Origin: a virus
DNA length: 64,000 bases
Strand: one strand, 5' to 3'
Virus record (IMG/VR): IMGVR_UViG_3300037882_002024
Location: 23,711-87,710 of that record
Shown: piece after piece, positions 1-8,525 of the stretch
Position numbering within the stretch: the stretch's first letter is position 1
Layout: each line of letters begins with the position of its first letter
Notes under the pieces: generated by a model
The model's database searches: none
What the model was told of the DNA's origin: nothing
The model's input: only the letters and a program-made list of their open reading frames with translations
Translations under genes and position numbers: made by a program

Positions 1-15
1 GCACAGCGATTTGGA

Positions 16-942
16 GTGTGCGTCTGCGAGACGAGTGATAGTTGCGCGGCCTGCTCACACTCCACGGCCTTCGTGAAGTTGTGGGGCGATAAGCAACGAT
101 GCTTTCACACAGGAGTATGGAACGGCGTCTTCTCTCCCAACGATACGGTTGCTAGTGAAGGCTCAGCGCAGTGGCTCAGAGACACAATCGGGTGGCGCTT
201 CGACGTGCATGGCAAGACTGCTAATCGGGAGTATTGCCACATGAGAGCGCAGGAGATGGCCTACACCGCAGGCAATGCGCCCTATATGCGCGAGAACCTT
301 TCCAATGGCGTGTTGTGCGCCACGGAGCATGACGCGGACAATACGGTGCTGCACTTGCGTCGAGGCCTGCCTGAGTATCTGGAAGTTAGCCTCAGCCGAC
401 TCTATATGCCACCCATCAAAAGGGCGCTGTCGTTGTTCCCAATCAGGCAAGTGCTGATTGCCGATGCGCGTCCCGTGGTCGTGGGTCGAGCGCGTCGCAG
501 CCGCACCAACGCGGTTAGTGCCGAAGGGTATGCGCAGAGCGTGATGGCCAGCATGATGGGCGGGCGCTTCGTAACGCGGGAACCGCGAAACTATCCGCCT
601 TCACAGAGGCCACCGGATGCAGTGCATATAGGCGTTGACGGCGATGTTTACGTGGTGCCCTACGGATGCACTCTGCATCAGCCTTGGCATGCGATTGGCG
701 AAACACCGCAGTATCGTTGGTATCGAGACGACTACGCGCTGCTCGGCTCGGGCATGGATGTTGGCGTCACCGCCCGTATCAAACGAGACATCTTCGATGG
801 TCTGCAAGGCGGGCGCAAGATGGATATTCAAGTCGGGCGTCACATGATTCAGGTGTGCGACTACGGAACGCCATTCGTGGCATATGCAGCCCTGTGCGAC
901 GCGGTTTTCTCTATCTGTCAAATGCCCGCTGGAACGTCGTAG
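16..942 (+). CDS. Unknown protein, possibly truncated by window edge
   Basis: The frame is open from base 1, so GTG 16 may not be the true start and the gene may begin outside the window. About 308 residues are visible. The N-terminal part has scattered Cys residues (CVCETSDSC, then CAAC), which could bind metal. No transmembrane segment or family motif was recognised. It ends 49 bp before the next start. Function unknown; that it is coding is likely from its length and + orientation. Confidence 0.65.
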   Translation: MCVCETSDSCAACSHSTAFVKLWGDKQRCFHTGVWNGVFSPNDTVASEGSAQWLRDTIGWRFDVHGKTANREYCHMRAQEMAYTAGNAPYMRENLSNGVLCATEHDADNTVLHLRRGLPEYLEVSLSRLYMPPIKRALSLFPIRQVLIADARPVVVGRARRSRTNAVSAEGYAQSVMASMMGGRFVTREPRNYPPSQRPPDAVHIGVDGDVYVVPYGCTLHQPWHAIGETPQYRWYRDDYALLGSGMDVGVTARIKRDIFDGLQGGRKMDIQVGRHMIQVCDYGTPFVAYAALCDAVFSICQMPAGTS

Positions 943-991
943 GGTTGTCGTGTATAAAGACTGCGTCGCTCGTCAATTTCAAAGGTGGTAT

Positions 992-2137
992 ATGTTCGCA
1001 TTGGTGGTTAATGACTTCGCGGCGGTGTTGTTCCTCGTCTGCTGTGCAGGCCTTGCGTACTTGGCCATTATTGGCGCAGGTGCCAGCAAGGGCGTTCTGG
1101 AGCGCTGCGACGCGCACAATGCGTCGTACCAGCAGTTCCATGATCGGTCCCATAAGGCGCTGCAAGACATCGACAAGCAACTAAAATTTCTTAGTGGCCA
1201 AGTGGACCAGTGGCCCGAAGGGGTTTTGGTCGGCGTTGGCTTACTAGGGCTGCAAGCTGACCTTAGCCGTTGGAGCCAACAGACGTTCGGGACGGACGCC
1301 CAGCGCGGCCCCATTGGTGCGCTCAAGCACTTGGCCAAAGAAGCATTGGAAGCTCTGCAGGCCTACGAGCAAGGCCTCGCAGACAGCGAAGCGCTTGGCG
1401 CTGTACACATCGACGAGCAGGGGCGCAAGATACTCGCAGAAATTGCGCTTGGCAAGTTGTCGTTTGAGCTTGCCGACTGCCTTATCATCTGGCTGGACGC
1501 CGTGCGGCGCTGTGGCCTTGACGTGTATCGCATCTTATCTTTTGCCGAAGAAAAGATGGTAATCAACAAGCAGCGCGAGTGGCCCAAGCCTACTTCACCG
1601 ACGGAGCCTGTGGAGCATGTGCGCACCGAGGCGGCGCCTGTCGCGGAACAAGGATACCCAAACTATCCGCCAGCGATGGGCGAGTACCTACGCAGCGTTG
1701 GCGGCCTGATAATGAAAAGCATGCGCTGCACGCGTTGCGGGAAAACTTACGGGTGGTGTCGTCGCATTTACCAGCGCAGCAATGTTAGTCGTGACGGCGA
1801 CCGTGATGGTTTTGTGCGCCACAAGGCCACCGAAGTGCAGACGACATGGGTTTTCGATAGTTGCCAAGGGGCGCAATGCACGCTGGCCCCGTATGAGTTC
1901 AATTACACATACAAGACGGGCGCCTTGCAAGCCGCGAGCGACGCAGGCCTTTGTACCATCGACGACATCATGGAAGCGTACCCTGCCCATCGGCCTGTCA
2001 GCGAGGCCGAAGACAGAATGCTAAGCGGCCTTGACCTTGGCCAAGGTTCGCTCCTGCGAGCGCTCTGGCTGGAGCAAAAACAAGGGACACAAGAGGCCAA
2101 GCCACTAAAAGAATTTAGTGAAGAGGCTGCCGCATGA
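992..2137 (+). CDS. Membrane-anchored unknown protein with C-terminal zinc-finger-like cysteines
   Basis: I chose ATG 992 because AAAGGTGG lies just upstream and the protein then starts with a hydrophobic segment (about residues 2-28, rich in V, L, F, A), a probable membrane anchor. The middle is polar and helical. Near residues 230-280 there is a CTRCG motif and later Cys residues that look like a metal site. 381 aa. The 14-mer motif (CTAAAATTTCTTAG, 1181-1194) occurs inside the frame, and another copy overlaps the last codons before the next gene. Function unknown. Confidence 0.7.
   Translation: MFALVVNDFAAVLFLVCCAGLAYLAIIGAGASKGVLERCDAHNASYQQFHDRSHKALQDIDKQLKFLSGQVDQWPEGVLVGVGLLGLQADLSRWSQQTFGTDAQRGPIGALKHLAKEALEALQAYEQGLADSEALGAVHIDEQGRKILAEIALGKLSFELADCLIIWLDAVRRCGLDVYRILSFAEEKMVINKQREWPKPTSPTEPVEHVRTEAAPVAEQGYPNYPPAMGEYLRSVGGLIMKSMRCTRCGKTYGWCRRIYQRSNVSRDGDRDGFVRHKATEVQTTWVFDSCQGAQCTLAPYEFNYTYKTGALQAASDAGLCTIDDIMEAYPAHRPVSEAEDRMLSGLDLGQGSLLRALWLEQKQGTQEAKPLKEFSEEAAA
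2105..2118 (+). repeat. CTAAAA-NN-TTTAG 14-mer motif copy
   Basis: CTAAAAGAATTTAG lies inside the last codons of the upstream gene and 15 nt before ATG 2134. It belongs to the window-wide near-palindromic motif family. Confidence 0.7.
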
Positions 2138-2442
2138 ATGCTGTCGAACGCGCGATCATACTGCTTGGCGAAGGCTTGGGCGCCTTGCCGCTGCGGGCGC
2201 GCTGTTATCTGGAGCGGTGCATGCGTCATCATCTAATGGACGTGTTTAGGCAAGACCTGCCTGCTGACTTGTTTGATGTAGAAGACGAGACGCTGCTAGC
2301 TGTGACGCACTATGTGGTCATCGTTGAAGGCTTGTGGCTGCCGCCGCACCTGCACTATTACGCGCCTGATGTGCAGGCGCTGGATTGGTTTGATTCTTCG
2401 TGGAGCTACGACGCGTCGCGTGGTTTAATTTGGCCACCATGA
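2134..2442 (+). CDS. Unknown 102-aa protein
   Basis: Starts in an ATGA overlap with the previous stop, suggesting coupled translation. Helical N-terminal part with Cys/His (RCYLERCMRHH), Trp/Tyr-rich C-terminal third. No family recognised. It overlaps the next gene by ATGA as well, so three genes in a row are coupled. Confidence 0.65.
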   Translation: MNAVERAIILLGEGLGALPLRARCYLERCMRHHLMDVFRQDLPADLFDVEDETLLAVTHYVVIVEGLWLPPHLHYYAPDVQALDWFDSSWSYDASRGLIWPP

Positions 2443-2702
2443 GAGGCGCGCCGTTCTCATACTCCACGGTCTTACGAGGCATCAACGTGAATAAACTGCA
2501 TTACATGGTTGTCAAGGATTACCCCGGAAGGTTCGACCGTATCGTAGCCGCGCTTCTTGCTGACGGTTGGAAGTTACAAGGCGGGGTTAGCGCCGTCGGC
2601 GATAGTAACGGAAATGTGCAACAATACGCACAGGCCTTGGTGATGGAAGTCGCTATCGAGAGCGCTCTGCTGTCAGGAGAAGAGAAGGCACATGGCACGT
2701 AA
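2439..2702 (+). CDS. DUF1737-like small protein
   Basis: ATG 2439 overlaps the previous stop (ATGA) and is preferred over GTG 2400. The 87-aa protein has the layout of the DUF1737 family: a YMVVKDY strand, then a helix, then GWKLQGGVSAVGD and a final QALVMEV strand. Members are small, found in phages and bacteria, and have no established role. The family call is from pattern resemblance only. It overlaps the next gene by 11 bp. Confidence 0.65.
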   Translation: MRGAPFSYSTVLRGINVNKLHYMVVKDYPGRFDRIVAALLADGWKLQGGVSAVGDSNGNVQQYAQALVMEVAIESALLSGEEKAHGT

Positions 2703-2970
2703 GAAGCTCAGCGAGTACGCCGTCGAGCATCTGCGTCAATCGAGCAACCCTGCCGTGATGACAGGGGACGATGGCCTGCTACACGAGATAGCTACCAAGG
2801 CAGGCCGCAAGTCGAATCCGGCGATCATGCCGTGGACCGAGGCAGACAGGATATTCGCAGCCCTCTGGCAGACGCCGGGTGAGCTAGTGCGCGGGTGCAC
2901 AGTCAACGGTCGCAACCAGCGGGTCAGGATATTACGCCTGCCCGAAACCCAAGTGAAGAAAAGGAAGTGA
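2692..2970 (+). CDS. Unknown 92-aa basic protein
   Basis: ATG 2692 follows AGGAGAAGAGAAGG-type purines inside the previous gene. The protein is basic with a KKRK tail. The NPAVM and NPAIM segments, about 25 residues apart, are a small internal repeat. No known domain. It is translated as part of the 2.1-3.9 kb chain of overlapping genes. Confidence 0.6.
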   Translation: MARKKLSEYAVEHLRQSSNPAVMTGDDGLLHEIATKAGRKSNPAIMPWTEADRIFAALWQTPGELVRGCTVNGRNQRVRILRLPETQVKKRK

Positions 2971-2975
2971 GAGTT

Positions 2976-3644
2976 ATGGCACACACAAAAGAGCAGGCCA
3001 TCGAGTGGCTGACGCAGGCCGTGAAGAGCTTGCGCGCACAACTGCAGGCATTAGAGCCAGAGGCCATCGAAGAGCGCCAGCCTAAGCGCGGCGACATTGC
3101 GCTAGACACGCCAGCGTTCCTGTGCAAGGTGCAACTGGTGTTCGTGGAGCGCTTGCGCTTTTTGCTTGAGCAAGGCCACAACATCTTCGGGGCCGAGTAC
3201 GGGGCTGTGGAGTATGCGGAGAAGTTCATCGAGTACGCCATCGGGGACACAGGGCGACTCTACTACGGCATGGCGCCGATGGACTATTCAGCTATCGTGA
3301 TGAACGAGCTAGGCTACGAGCGCGGCGATGCGAAGGCTGACAATCACAAGGCGCTGTCGCGGGCGCTTGAGGCTGCGTGTCCTGACATTGTGCCCGGCAC
3401 AGGCTTTGTGGTGTCGCCAGCACTGTGCGTGATGAACTCGAAAAGCGGCTGGGTGTTGTGTGCGCGCATCTATCAGGATCGCGACGACGGCGAGCTTGCT
3501 CCAGCATCGGCACCGTATGCCGAAGAGGCGCAGCCCATCGTCTTGGCGCCACTGCCGAGCCTGACGGCGTGGCGCCACATACAGGCCTTCGTGAAGGAAG
3601 CCAGCGAAGCCGAAGCGACCCAAGAGAAAGGCGCAGGCACATGA
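2976..3644 (+). CDS. Unknown 222-aa acidic protein
   Basis: ATG 2976 has AAGGAAGTGAGAG upstream and is preferred to an upstream in-frame ATG at 2895 that lies within the previous gene. Starts MAHTKEQAIEWL; mostly helical, acidic, no TM segment, no recognised motif. Overlaps the next gene through ATGA at 3641. Confidence 0.65.
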   Translation: MAHTKEQAIEWLTQAVKSLRAQLQALEPEAIEERQPKRGDIALDTPAFLCKVQLVFVERLRFLLEQGHNIFGAEYGAVEYAEKFIEYAIGDTGRLYYGMAPMDYSAIVMNELGYERGDAKADNHKALSRALEAACPDIVPGTGFVVSPALCVMNSKSGWVLCARIYQDRDDGELAPASAPYAEEAQPIVLAPLPSLTAWRHIQAFVKEASEAEATQEKGAGT

Positions 3645-3958
3645 AGCGGCGCGCGCATCATGTCGGGCGGCTGCGCATCCGTGCGGCCGCGATCCTCAAC
3701 AAGCTCATGCCCGAATGGTATGTGTTGCCGGAAGACATTAGGCCCGCCACAGGCCGATGGCGAACGGACTGGACGTTCGATGTGTACCGCTGGGAATTGT
3801 ATTGTGTACGGCGCAAGCCCGACGGAACGCCGAACCACAATTTGCCTGTAGCGGTTGGGTGCTGGAACACGTTGACTCAATTTGTGCGTGAGGCCCCGAG
3901 GCTAGGCATGCACGTTGAACACGATGTCATTTACTTGGGGAGAACAGGAAATGGATAA
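3641..3958 (+). CDS. Unknown 105-aa protein
   Basis: ATGA overlap with the preceding stop fixes the start. The N-terminus is very basic (MKRRAHHVGRLRIRAA), followed by a Trp/Tyr-rich beta-like part (WTFDVYRWELYCVRRKPDG). Could bind nucleic acid, but no family is recognised. It overlaps the next gene by 8 bp. Confidence 0.6.
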   Translation: MKRRAHHVGRLRIRAAAILNKLMPEWYVLPEDIRPATGRWRTDWTFDVYRWELYCVRRKPDGTPNHNLPVAVGCWNTLTQFVREAPRLGMHVEHDVIYLGRTGNG

Positions 3959-4169
3959 CGGGCAACAGGATGTTATTTATGCGGCCTTGTTAGTGGCGGG
4001 GTTCGCAGCGCTGGTTTTTTTGGTGTGTGCTTTCTTGGTCATAGGCAGGGCGATTGACAATATCGACCGAGTGCTTGCTGACCTGTCTAGTGTGCGCAGT
4101 AAGCTCGACAATATGGAAGACGCGATACAGGCTATTCGCAAGCAGGCTAGCGGCCCGAAATTCCGCTAA
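3951..4169 (+). CDS. Small one-TM protein with coiled coil (paralogue 1)
   Basis: ATG 3951 lies after GGGGAGAACAGGAA. A strong hydrophobic segment (about residues 9-33) is followed by a heptad-like helix (IDNIDRVLADLSSVRSKLDNM) and the ending GPKFR. 72 aa. The layout and the ending match the gene at 4414-4656, and both are followed by the same 37-nt sequence, so these are tandem duplicates. A short membrane protein with a cytoplasmic or periplasmic coiled coil could be a holin- or spanin-like factor, but nothing else supports that. Confidence 0.7.
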   Translation: MDNGQQDVIYAALLVAGFAALVFLVCAFLVIGRAIDNIDRVLADLSSVRSKLDNMEDAIQAIRKQASGPKFR

Positions 4170-4187
4170 AATAATTTAGCGCGACAG
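4151..4187 (+). repeat. 37-nt direct repeat, copy A, containing the 14-mer motif
   Basis: Copy A (4151-4187) and copy B (4638-4674) differ at one base. Each covers the last codons of one paralogous TM gene, the stop codon, CTAAAATAATTTAG (4166-4179 here) and GCGCGACAG after it. Confidence 0.85.
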
Positions 4188-4299
4188 ACCTTCGTGAAGG
4201 AAGCGGAAAATTCTTAGCAAGGAAGATTCATGGGCTAAGGCGAAAAGCGCGCGCGTTAGCATATTCGCGAATAGCATCAAGAGGGCGCTAGAACCAGAG

Positions 4300-4395
4300 A
4301 TGGCCATTACTTGCCAGAAATGCAGCTCCAATGATACGTGCGAGTTCGCTTTCGACGACTATAATACAGACGGCGATTGTCTCGCAATTAAGTAG
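4300..4395 (+). CDS. Possible 31-aa cysteine-rich microprotein
   Basis: Short frame in the 230-nt gap between the two paralogous TM genes. The peptide starts MAITCQKCSSNDTC and has Cys at about positions 5, 8, 14 and 28, a pattern that could hold one zinc. Purines (AGAACCAGAG) precede the ATG. No homologue known to me; may be chance. Confidence 0.35.
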   Translation: MAITCQKCSSNDTCEFAFDDYNTDGDCLAIK

Positions 4396-4413
4396 CCTAT
4401 GGGAGAGCAAAGG

Positions 4414-4656
4414 ATGGACAGCACAAAGGCCTACGAGCAGATTCGGCTTGTGACGATTATGCTGGCGGTGAGTTACGCAGCGCTTGGCGTTGGTGTTGTG
4501 TCGATCGTGTTAGCAGGTCGCTACGCACTTGGGCAGTTGCGCTACATGATCGGTGAATTGCGCCAAGACCTGTGTCATGCGCGAAACCAAATCTGCAAAC
4601 TGGAAGGCGAGATACAGTTATTCCGCTCGCTGACGAACGGCCCGAAATTCCACTAA
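4414..4656 (+). CDS. Small one-TM protein with coiled coil (paralogue 2)
   Basis: ATG 4414 is chosen over ATG 4399 because GGGAGAGCAAAGG then acts as the ribosome site, exactly as at the paralogue (GGGGAGAACAGGAA). 80 aa: polar start, hydrophobic span (about residues 11-34), helix with heptads, ending NGPKFH. The stop codon is inside CTAAAATAATTTAG (4653-4666). Confidence 0.7.
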   Translation: MDSTKAYEQIRLVTIMLAVSYAALGVGVVSIVLAGRYALGQLRYMIGELRQDLCHARNQICKLEGEIQLFRSLTNGPKFH

Positions 4657-4674
4657 AATAATTTAGCGCGACAG
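4638..4674 (+). repeat. 37-nt direct repeat, copy B, containing the 14-mer motif
   Basis: Second copy of the repeat at 4151-4187, one mismatch. A third, reversed-orientation-like motif form (CTAAATTATTTTAC, 4722-4735) follows 48 nt downstream. Confidence 0.85.
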
Positions 4675-4721
4675 CCCCGTGATTGACGCCGCAACGCCAA
4701 GCGGCTAGAATCCATGTCGCG

Positions 4722-4735
4722 CTAAATTATTTTAC
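4722..4735 (+). repeat. 14-mer motif before terminase small-subunit candidate
   Basis: CTAAATTATTTTAC, ending 13 nt before ATG 4749; CTCAGGGAG between them is the ribosome site. Confidence 0.75.
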
Positions 4736-4748
4736 TCAGGGAGTACCT

Positions 4749-5597
4749 ATGGCAGCCCACGATATTTTGGACGCGCCCGATGTCGAGAAGGAAGTGCCGG
4801 AAGGCATCATCGACGACGGCGTATGCAACGAGTATCACGAGAACGGCAAGCGTTGTCGGCGGCGTTGCATGCGTGGGGAGTTCTACTGTAAGACTCATTC
4901 TAATGTGCCGCGCAGGCAGCAAAAAACGTATATGTACTCGAAGCACTTGCCGACGCACTTGCGTAACGCGTACAAGCGCATTGCGGAGTCGGGCGACCTG
5001 CTAACGCATCAGCACGATATTGCACTGATGCAAGTGCGCTGCAATGAGCTAGCAGGGCGCTTGGCCAGTGGGGAGAGTAACGACCGCTGGCACAGTCTGC
5101 GCGAACAGTTCGAGCGCTTCCGCAATGCGAATCGGATGATGGGTTCCCCGGACGAGGCCACGCGCCAGCAGGCAGCGGTAGAGCAGCGTGAGGCTCTGCA
5201 GGCCGTTGACCAAATTATTTCGTCAGGCGTCGCTGATGAAGCTAATTGGGATGACCTGCAAAACGCGATTAGCTTCAAGAGTGAATTGCAAGCCAAGGAG
5301 TGGAAGCGCCTGCGTGAGATGCAAGCCGTGGCCACTGCTGAGCAGGTGCGCACCCTCGTGTTCGCTATCACCACCAGCGTGCTGCGCAACGTCCCCGACG
5401 CGAATCAGCGACGCGCTATCGTGACCGATATTATGACGCTGCGCGTGTTCGACGTGTCGATTGCGTCACCGTTTCCCGAAGGCATGACTAACGATGGCCG
5501 ACAAGGTAAGCCGCCAGCGGACAATCAACGAGATTCTCAACCCATCGGAGACGCCCGACCCGCTGGGCAGCCCGATGATGGCGCAGCTACTCAATGA
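4749..5597 (+). CDS. Terminase small subunit candidate
   Basis: ATG 4749 follows CAGGGAG and is preferred to TTG 4683. 282 aa. Residues about 26-51 hold a Cys/His cluster: CNEY, GKRCRRRC, GEFYCKTH, a small zinc-site pattern that I associate with phage proteins encoded just before terminase large subunits. The rest is helical with a low-complexity C-terminus rich in D, Q, P. It overlaps the start of terL by 104 bp. Role inferred mainly from position: it would bind phage DNA and deliver it to the large subunit. A DNA-binding protein of other function is possible. Confidence 0.6.
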   Translation: MAAHDILDAPDVEKEVPEGIIDDGVCNEYHENGKRCRRRCMRGEFYCKTHSNVPRRQQKTYMYSKHLPTHLRNAYKRIAESGDLLTHQHDIALMQVRCNELAGRLASGESNDRWHSLREQFERFRNANRMMGSPDEATRQQAAVEQREALQAVDQIISSGVADEANWDDLQNAISFKSELQAKEWKRLREMQAVATAEQVRTLVFAITTSVLRNVPDANQRRAIVTDIMTLRVFDVSIASPFPEGMTNDGRQGKPPADNQRDSQPIGDARPAGQPDDGAATQ

Positions 5598-8502
5598 ATT
5601 TTGCTCGATGATCGAGCCGCCCAGCGAAGAGCTTCTGACGCTGCAGAACAAGTACGAGAACAGTTTCTACGAATTTACCAAGGCCATGTGGCCGATCATC
5701 GAGCCTGCGGCCCCGTGGGTCGATGGCTATATCGTGCAGTGCGAGTGTGAGCATTGGGAAGCCGTCCTACGCGGCGACATCAAGAAGCTCATCATCAATC
5801 AACCTCCACGGCATGGGAAGCCCGTGGACGAACGGGCACTCGTCCTGATGGCCAGCGGCCAAAGGAAGATGCTACGAGATGTTGTTGTTGGCGATGCCGT
5901 TATCACTCACAAGGGGCGCGCCAAGAAAGTAACAGCAGTCTATGAGCAAGGTCTGCTGCCTGTGCTGCGCATCATGACGAACGCCGGGCGGGTAGTGCGC
6001 GCTGCATATGACCACCCTTTCCTAACGGCAGATGGATGGAAGCGCGCCGATCAGCTTCGACTTGGTGATTCTCTGGCCGTGGTGTCGATGTACGGCGGCT
6101 TTGATAAGTCATCGGACTATATGACCGATTACGAGTTCCGCTTGGCTGGCTATTTCATCGGCGACGGTGCCACTAAAATATATAAGTCATCGAGCGCTTG
6201 TAGCATCACATGCAAAGACGCTGTCGAAGGCGCTGACCTTATGGCCTGCGCAGCGGCAATGGGCTTTGCGGTCAACCACACGCCGCGCAACTATCGCTAT
6301 AACTTTTCAGACGGCGCGCGTAGTTGGTTGCATGCTGTAGGGATTGCTGGCCACGGCTCGTACACCAAGCGCGTTCCCGAATTTGTTTTCCGTGGCAGCA
6401 ATGACCAAGTAGCGCAGTTTGTTGGGGCCTACTTTGCGTGTGATGGTTATGTAAGCGCCAAGGGGCGCGGCCGCGAAAAGAGGATGCGAGAGGATTTAGA
6501 GTTTAGCTTTTCGAGTGTCAGTCGTGCGCTTCTTGAGGACGTGCAGCACTTGCTTGCGCGTCTTGGGATCATGATGCGGCTGCGTGCTAAGCGCCAAAAG
6601 ATGGCCGATGGATCGAGCTACGACAGTTTTTTGTTGGTTGCCACCAGCCAAGAAGAGGTTGCTAAATTCGCTGATCGTATTCCCGTTCGGCACACAAAAG
6701 CTACGCGGCTTGCCAAAGAGAGGTTTCAGCGACAGCGCTTTAATGAGGCCTTGCACGCAGACAGCATCGTAGTAATTGAGCCGGACGGCGAAGCCGTTTG
6801 TCGGTGCCTGTCAGTGGACGACGATCAAACGTTTACGGCAAGCGACCTCGTTGTTCACAACAGCATACGCGCAGCGGTAGCGTTCTGCACGTGGACATGG
6901 ACGCAGAAGCCGCACTACCGCTTCATTTACGCAAGCTACTCGGACATGCTGGTAAAGCGGGACAGCATCCGCAGCCGCGACGTTATCCTGCATGAGTGGT
7001 ATCGCAATTTTTGGGGCAACAAATTCCGGCTGAAATACGACCGCAACACGCAGCACGTATTCGAGAATACGCAACGAGGCTTCCGCTTTGCCACCACGCC
7101 CGGCGGCGTGGCGACAGGGGAAGGCGCCGAGATTATCATTGGCGATGACCTTGTGAGCGCCGAGGGGGCACGCAGCAAAGCCGAGAACGAACTCGTGTAC
7201 CGCTTCTGGACACAGACGCTCGGTAGCCGCGTGAACGATCCATCGAACGTGGCGCGCGTGCTTACCATGCAGCGCTTTAACCGTGCTGACATCGCGGGGC
7301 GCATGATCGCCGAGGAGCATGGCTACGAAACGCTCGTGCTTCCCTTCGAGTGCGAGCGTAAGCGCTACTTCCTGCCGACCAAAGAGAATGCTGTTGACAG
7401 GCCCCGTGATGCCATCGTGCCGACGAAGTTGCAGCTAGCCGACCCGGCCTTGATGGATAACCGCAAGGAAGGCGAGCTATTGTGGCCTGAGCGATTTTCG
7501 CCTACGGCGGCGAAAGAGTTCAAGCTGAGTATTGGGGCAGGCGTTCCGGGACAGCTACAGCAGCGTCCTAGCGCTGAAGGCGGCTCGATTGTGCGCTCGG
7601 AGCGCTTCCAGCTATGCTACGAGACGTGGATCGACGGTGCGCTGCACTTCGTTCTAGGCGAGGCCACCGAAGACACGCGCCCGCGCGTCGTGAAGGCGTC
7701 CGATTGCTTTTGGTTTCAGTGCGCTGATACTGCGCAGACAGCTACGACGAGTAATGACCCGACTGCTATCGGCACGTTCTGCCGCACGCCGTCCGGGGAG
7801 TTGATTGTTTACCACATCTTCTGCGAGCATCTGGAGTATCCGGACCAATGGCCCGCGATGTGTGAGCTACGCGTGGGACGCGCTGCATGGGACCGCTACA
7901 ACCAGCGCTGGGCAGTGCGCGGGGCTGCGTTCCCGTGGCCGTGTCCTTTATCGTGGCAGGGCGTCGAGCCGAAGTCTACCGGGGAAAGCCTTATCCAGAC
8001 AGCCCGGCGCGTCGGGATTGCCTTGCACCGCTTGAATGTGTACGCAGGCGACAAGCAGCAGCGTGGCGCGCCATTGGTGATGATGTATGAGCAAGGCATG
8101 GTATACCACTTGGCGTCCGGCCCGTGGCGCGTGGACATGGAAGAACAGATAAGCGAGTTCCCCAATGCAGCCCACGACGACATCTTCGACATCGTGAGCT
8201 ACGCGGCGATGGAGTGCCAAACGATGGCGCTTACCATCTACAAAGGCGACTTGATTTACAACGCTAGCGTTGGCGAAACAATGGCACGCAATGCCGAAGC
8301 GAGCGTACCGGACGTGTTTCGCGACCGTGGAAATGAGAGGCGTGATCGGTTGGCCGAGCCGGTCAAAGAGGCTGTGGGCGAAGTCGATGAGATTGCAGCT
8401 ACACTTGCGGCGCTCGAAGCAGGCTACCAGCGTCAGCAAGTACAGGCCAACGAGCAGACATCGCCGCTTGACGACATCTTGCGTAGGCTGAATGGTGGCT
8501 AA
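5494..8502 (+). CDS. terL: Terminase large subunit precursor with intein
   Basis: 1002 aa precursor of the packaging motor. The N-extein (residues 1-109) ends in PPRHGK and the C-extein resumes with S457, so splicing would rebuild the Walker A motif PPRHGKS. The C-extein has a Walker B-like stretch IIIGDD and an RNase H-like nuclease region: CADTAQT, then DPTAIG, then HDDIFD near the end. The mature protein would be about 655 aa, slightly long for TerL. The start at 5494 lies inside the previous gene. Without splicing the ATPase site is broken, so packaging should depend on the intein. Confidence 0.93.
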   Translation: MADKVSRQRTINEILNPSETPDPLGSPMMAQLLNEFCSMIEPPSEELLTLQNKYENSFYEFTKAMWPIIEPAAPWVDGYIVQCECEHWEAVLRGDIKKLIINQPPRHGKPVDERALVLMASGQRKMLRDVVVGDAVITHKGRAKKVTAVYEQGLLPVLRIMTNAGRVVRAAYDHPFLTADGWKRADQLRLGDSLAVVSMYGGFDKSSDYMTDYEFRLAGYFIGDGATKIYKSSSACSITCKDAVEGADLMACAAAMGFAVNHTPRNYRYNFSDGARSWLHAVGIAGHGSYTKRVPEFVFRGSNDQVAQFVGAYFACDGYVSAKGRGREKRMREDLEFSFSSVSRALLEDVQHLLARLGIMMRLRAKRQKMADGSSYDSFLLVATSQEEVAKFADRIPVRHTKATRLAKERFQRQRFNEALHADSIVVIEPDGEAVCRCLSVDDDQTFTASDLVVHNSIRAAVAFCTWTWTQKPHYRFIYASYSDMLVKRDSIRSRDVILHEWYRNFWGNKFRLKYDRNTQHVFENTQRGFRFATTPGGVATGEGAEIIIGDDLVSAEGARSKAENELVYRFWTQTLGSRVNDPSNVARVLTMQRFNRADIAGRMIAEEHGYETLVLPFECERKRYFLPTKENAVDRPRDAIVPTKLQLADPALMDNRKEGELLWPERFSPTAAKEFKLSIGAGVPGQLQQRPSAEGGSIVRSERFQLCYETWIDGALHFVLGEATEDTRPRVVKASDCFWFQCADTAQTATTSNDPTAIGTFCRTPSGELIVYHIFCEHLEYPDQWPAMCELRVGRAAWDRYNQRWAVRGAAFPWPCPLSWQGVEPKSTGESLIQTARRVGIALHRLNVYAGDKQQRGAPLVMMYEQGMVYHLASGPWRVDMEEQISEFPNAAHDDIFDIVSYAAMECQTMALTIYKGDLIYNASVGETMARNAEASVPDVFRDRGNERRDRLAEPVKEAVGEVDEIAATLAALEAGYQRQQVQANEQTSPLDDILRRLNGG
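5821..6861 (+). other. Intein with LAGLIDADG endonuclease, inserted in terL Walker A
   Basis: 347 residues (110-456 of the precursor). Block A reads PVDERALVLMASG, so position 1 is Pro instead of the usual Cys/Ser. Block B holds YDHPFL. Block F holds CRCLSVDDDQTF, with a Cys at the place used by class 3 inteins. The end is VVHN followed by extein Ser. Two LAGLIDADG-type motifs are seen, AGYFIGDG and VGAYFACDG, both keeping the acidic residue, so the homing endonuclease looks intact. The Trp and Thr of the class 3 signature are not evident, so the splicing class is uncertain. Confidence 0.92.
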
Positions 8503-8512
8503 AATAATTTAG
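8499..8512 (+). repeat. 14-mer motif overlapping terL stop
   Basis: CTAAAATAATTTAG provides the TAA of terL and ends 13 nt before ATG 8526. Confidence 0.8.
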
Positions 8513-8525
8513 TAACGAGGGCACT

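Noticed and set aside
1181-1194. 14-mer copies inside genes (1181, 6172, 54283, 14077) as functional sites
   Set aside because: They lie mid-gene with no start nearby and can arise from Lys/Phe/Leu codons; kept only as sequence matches.
5466-5651. Separate gene inside the terS/terL junction on the minus strand
   Set aside because: Fully covered by the two terminase frames, which have clear motifs.
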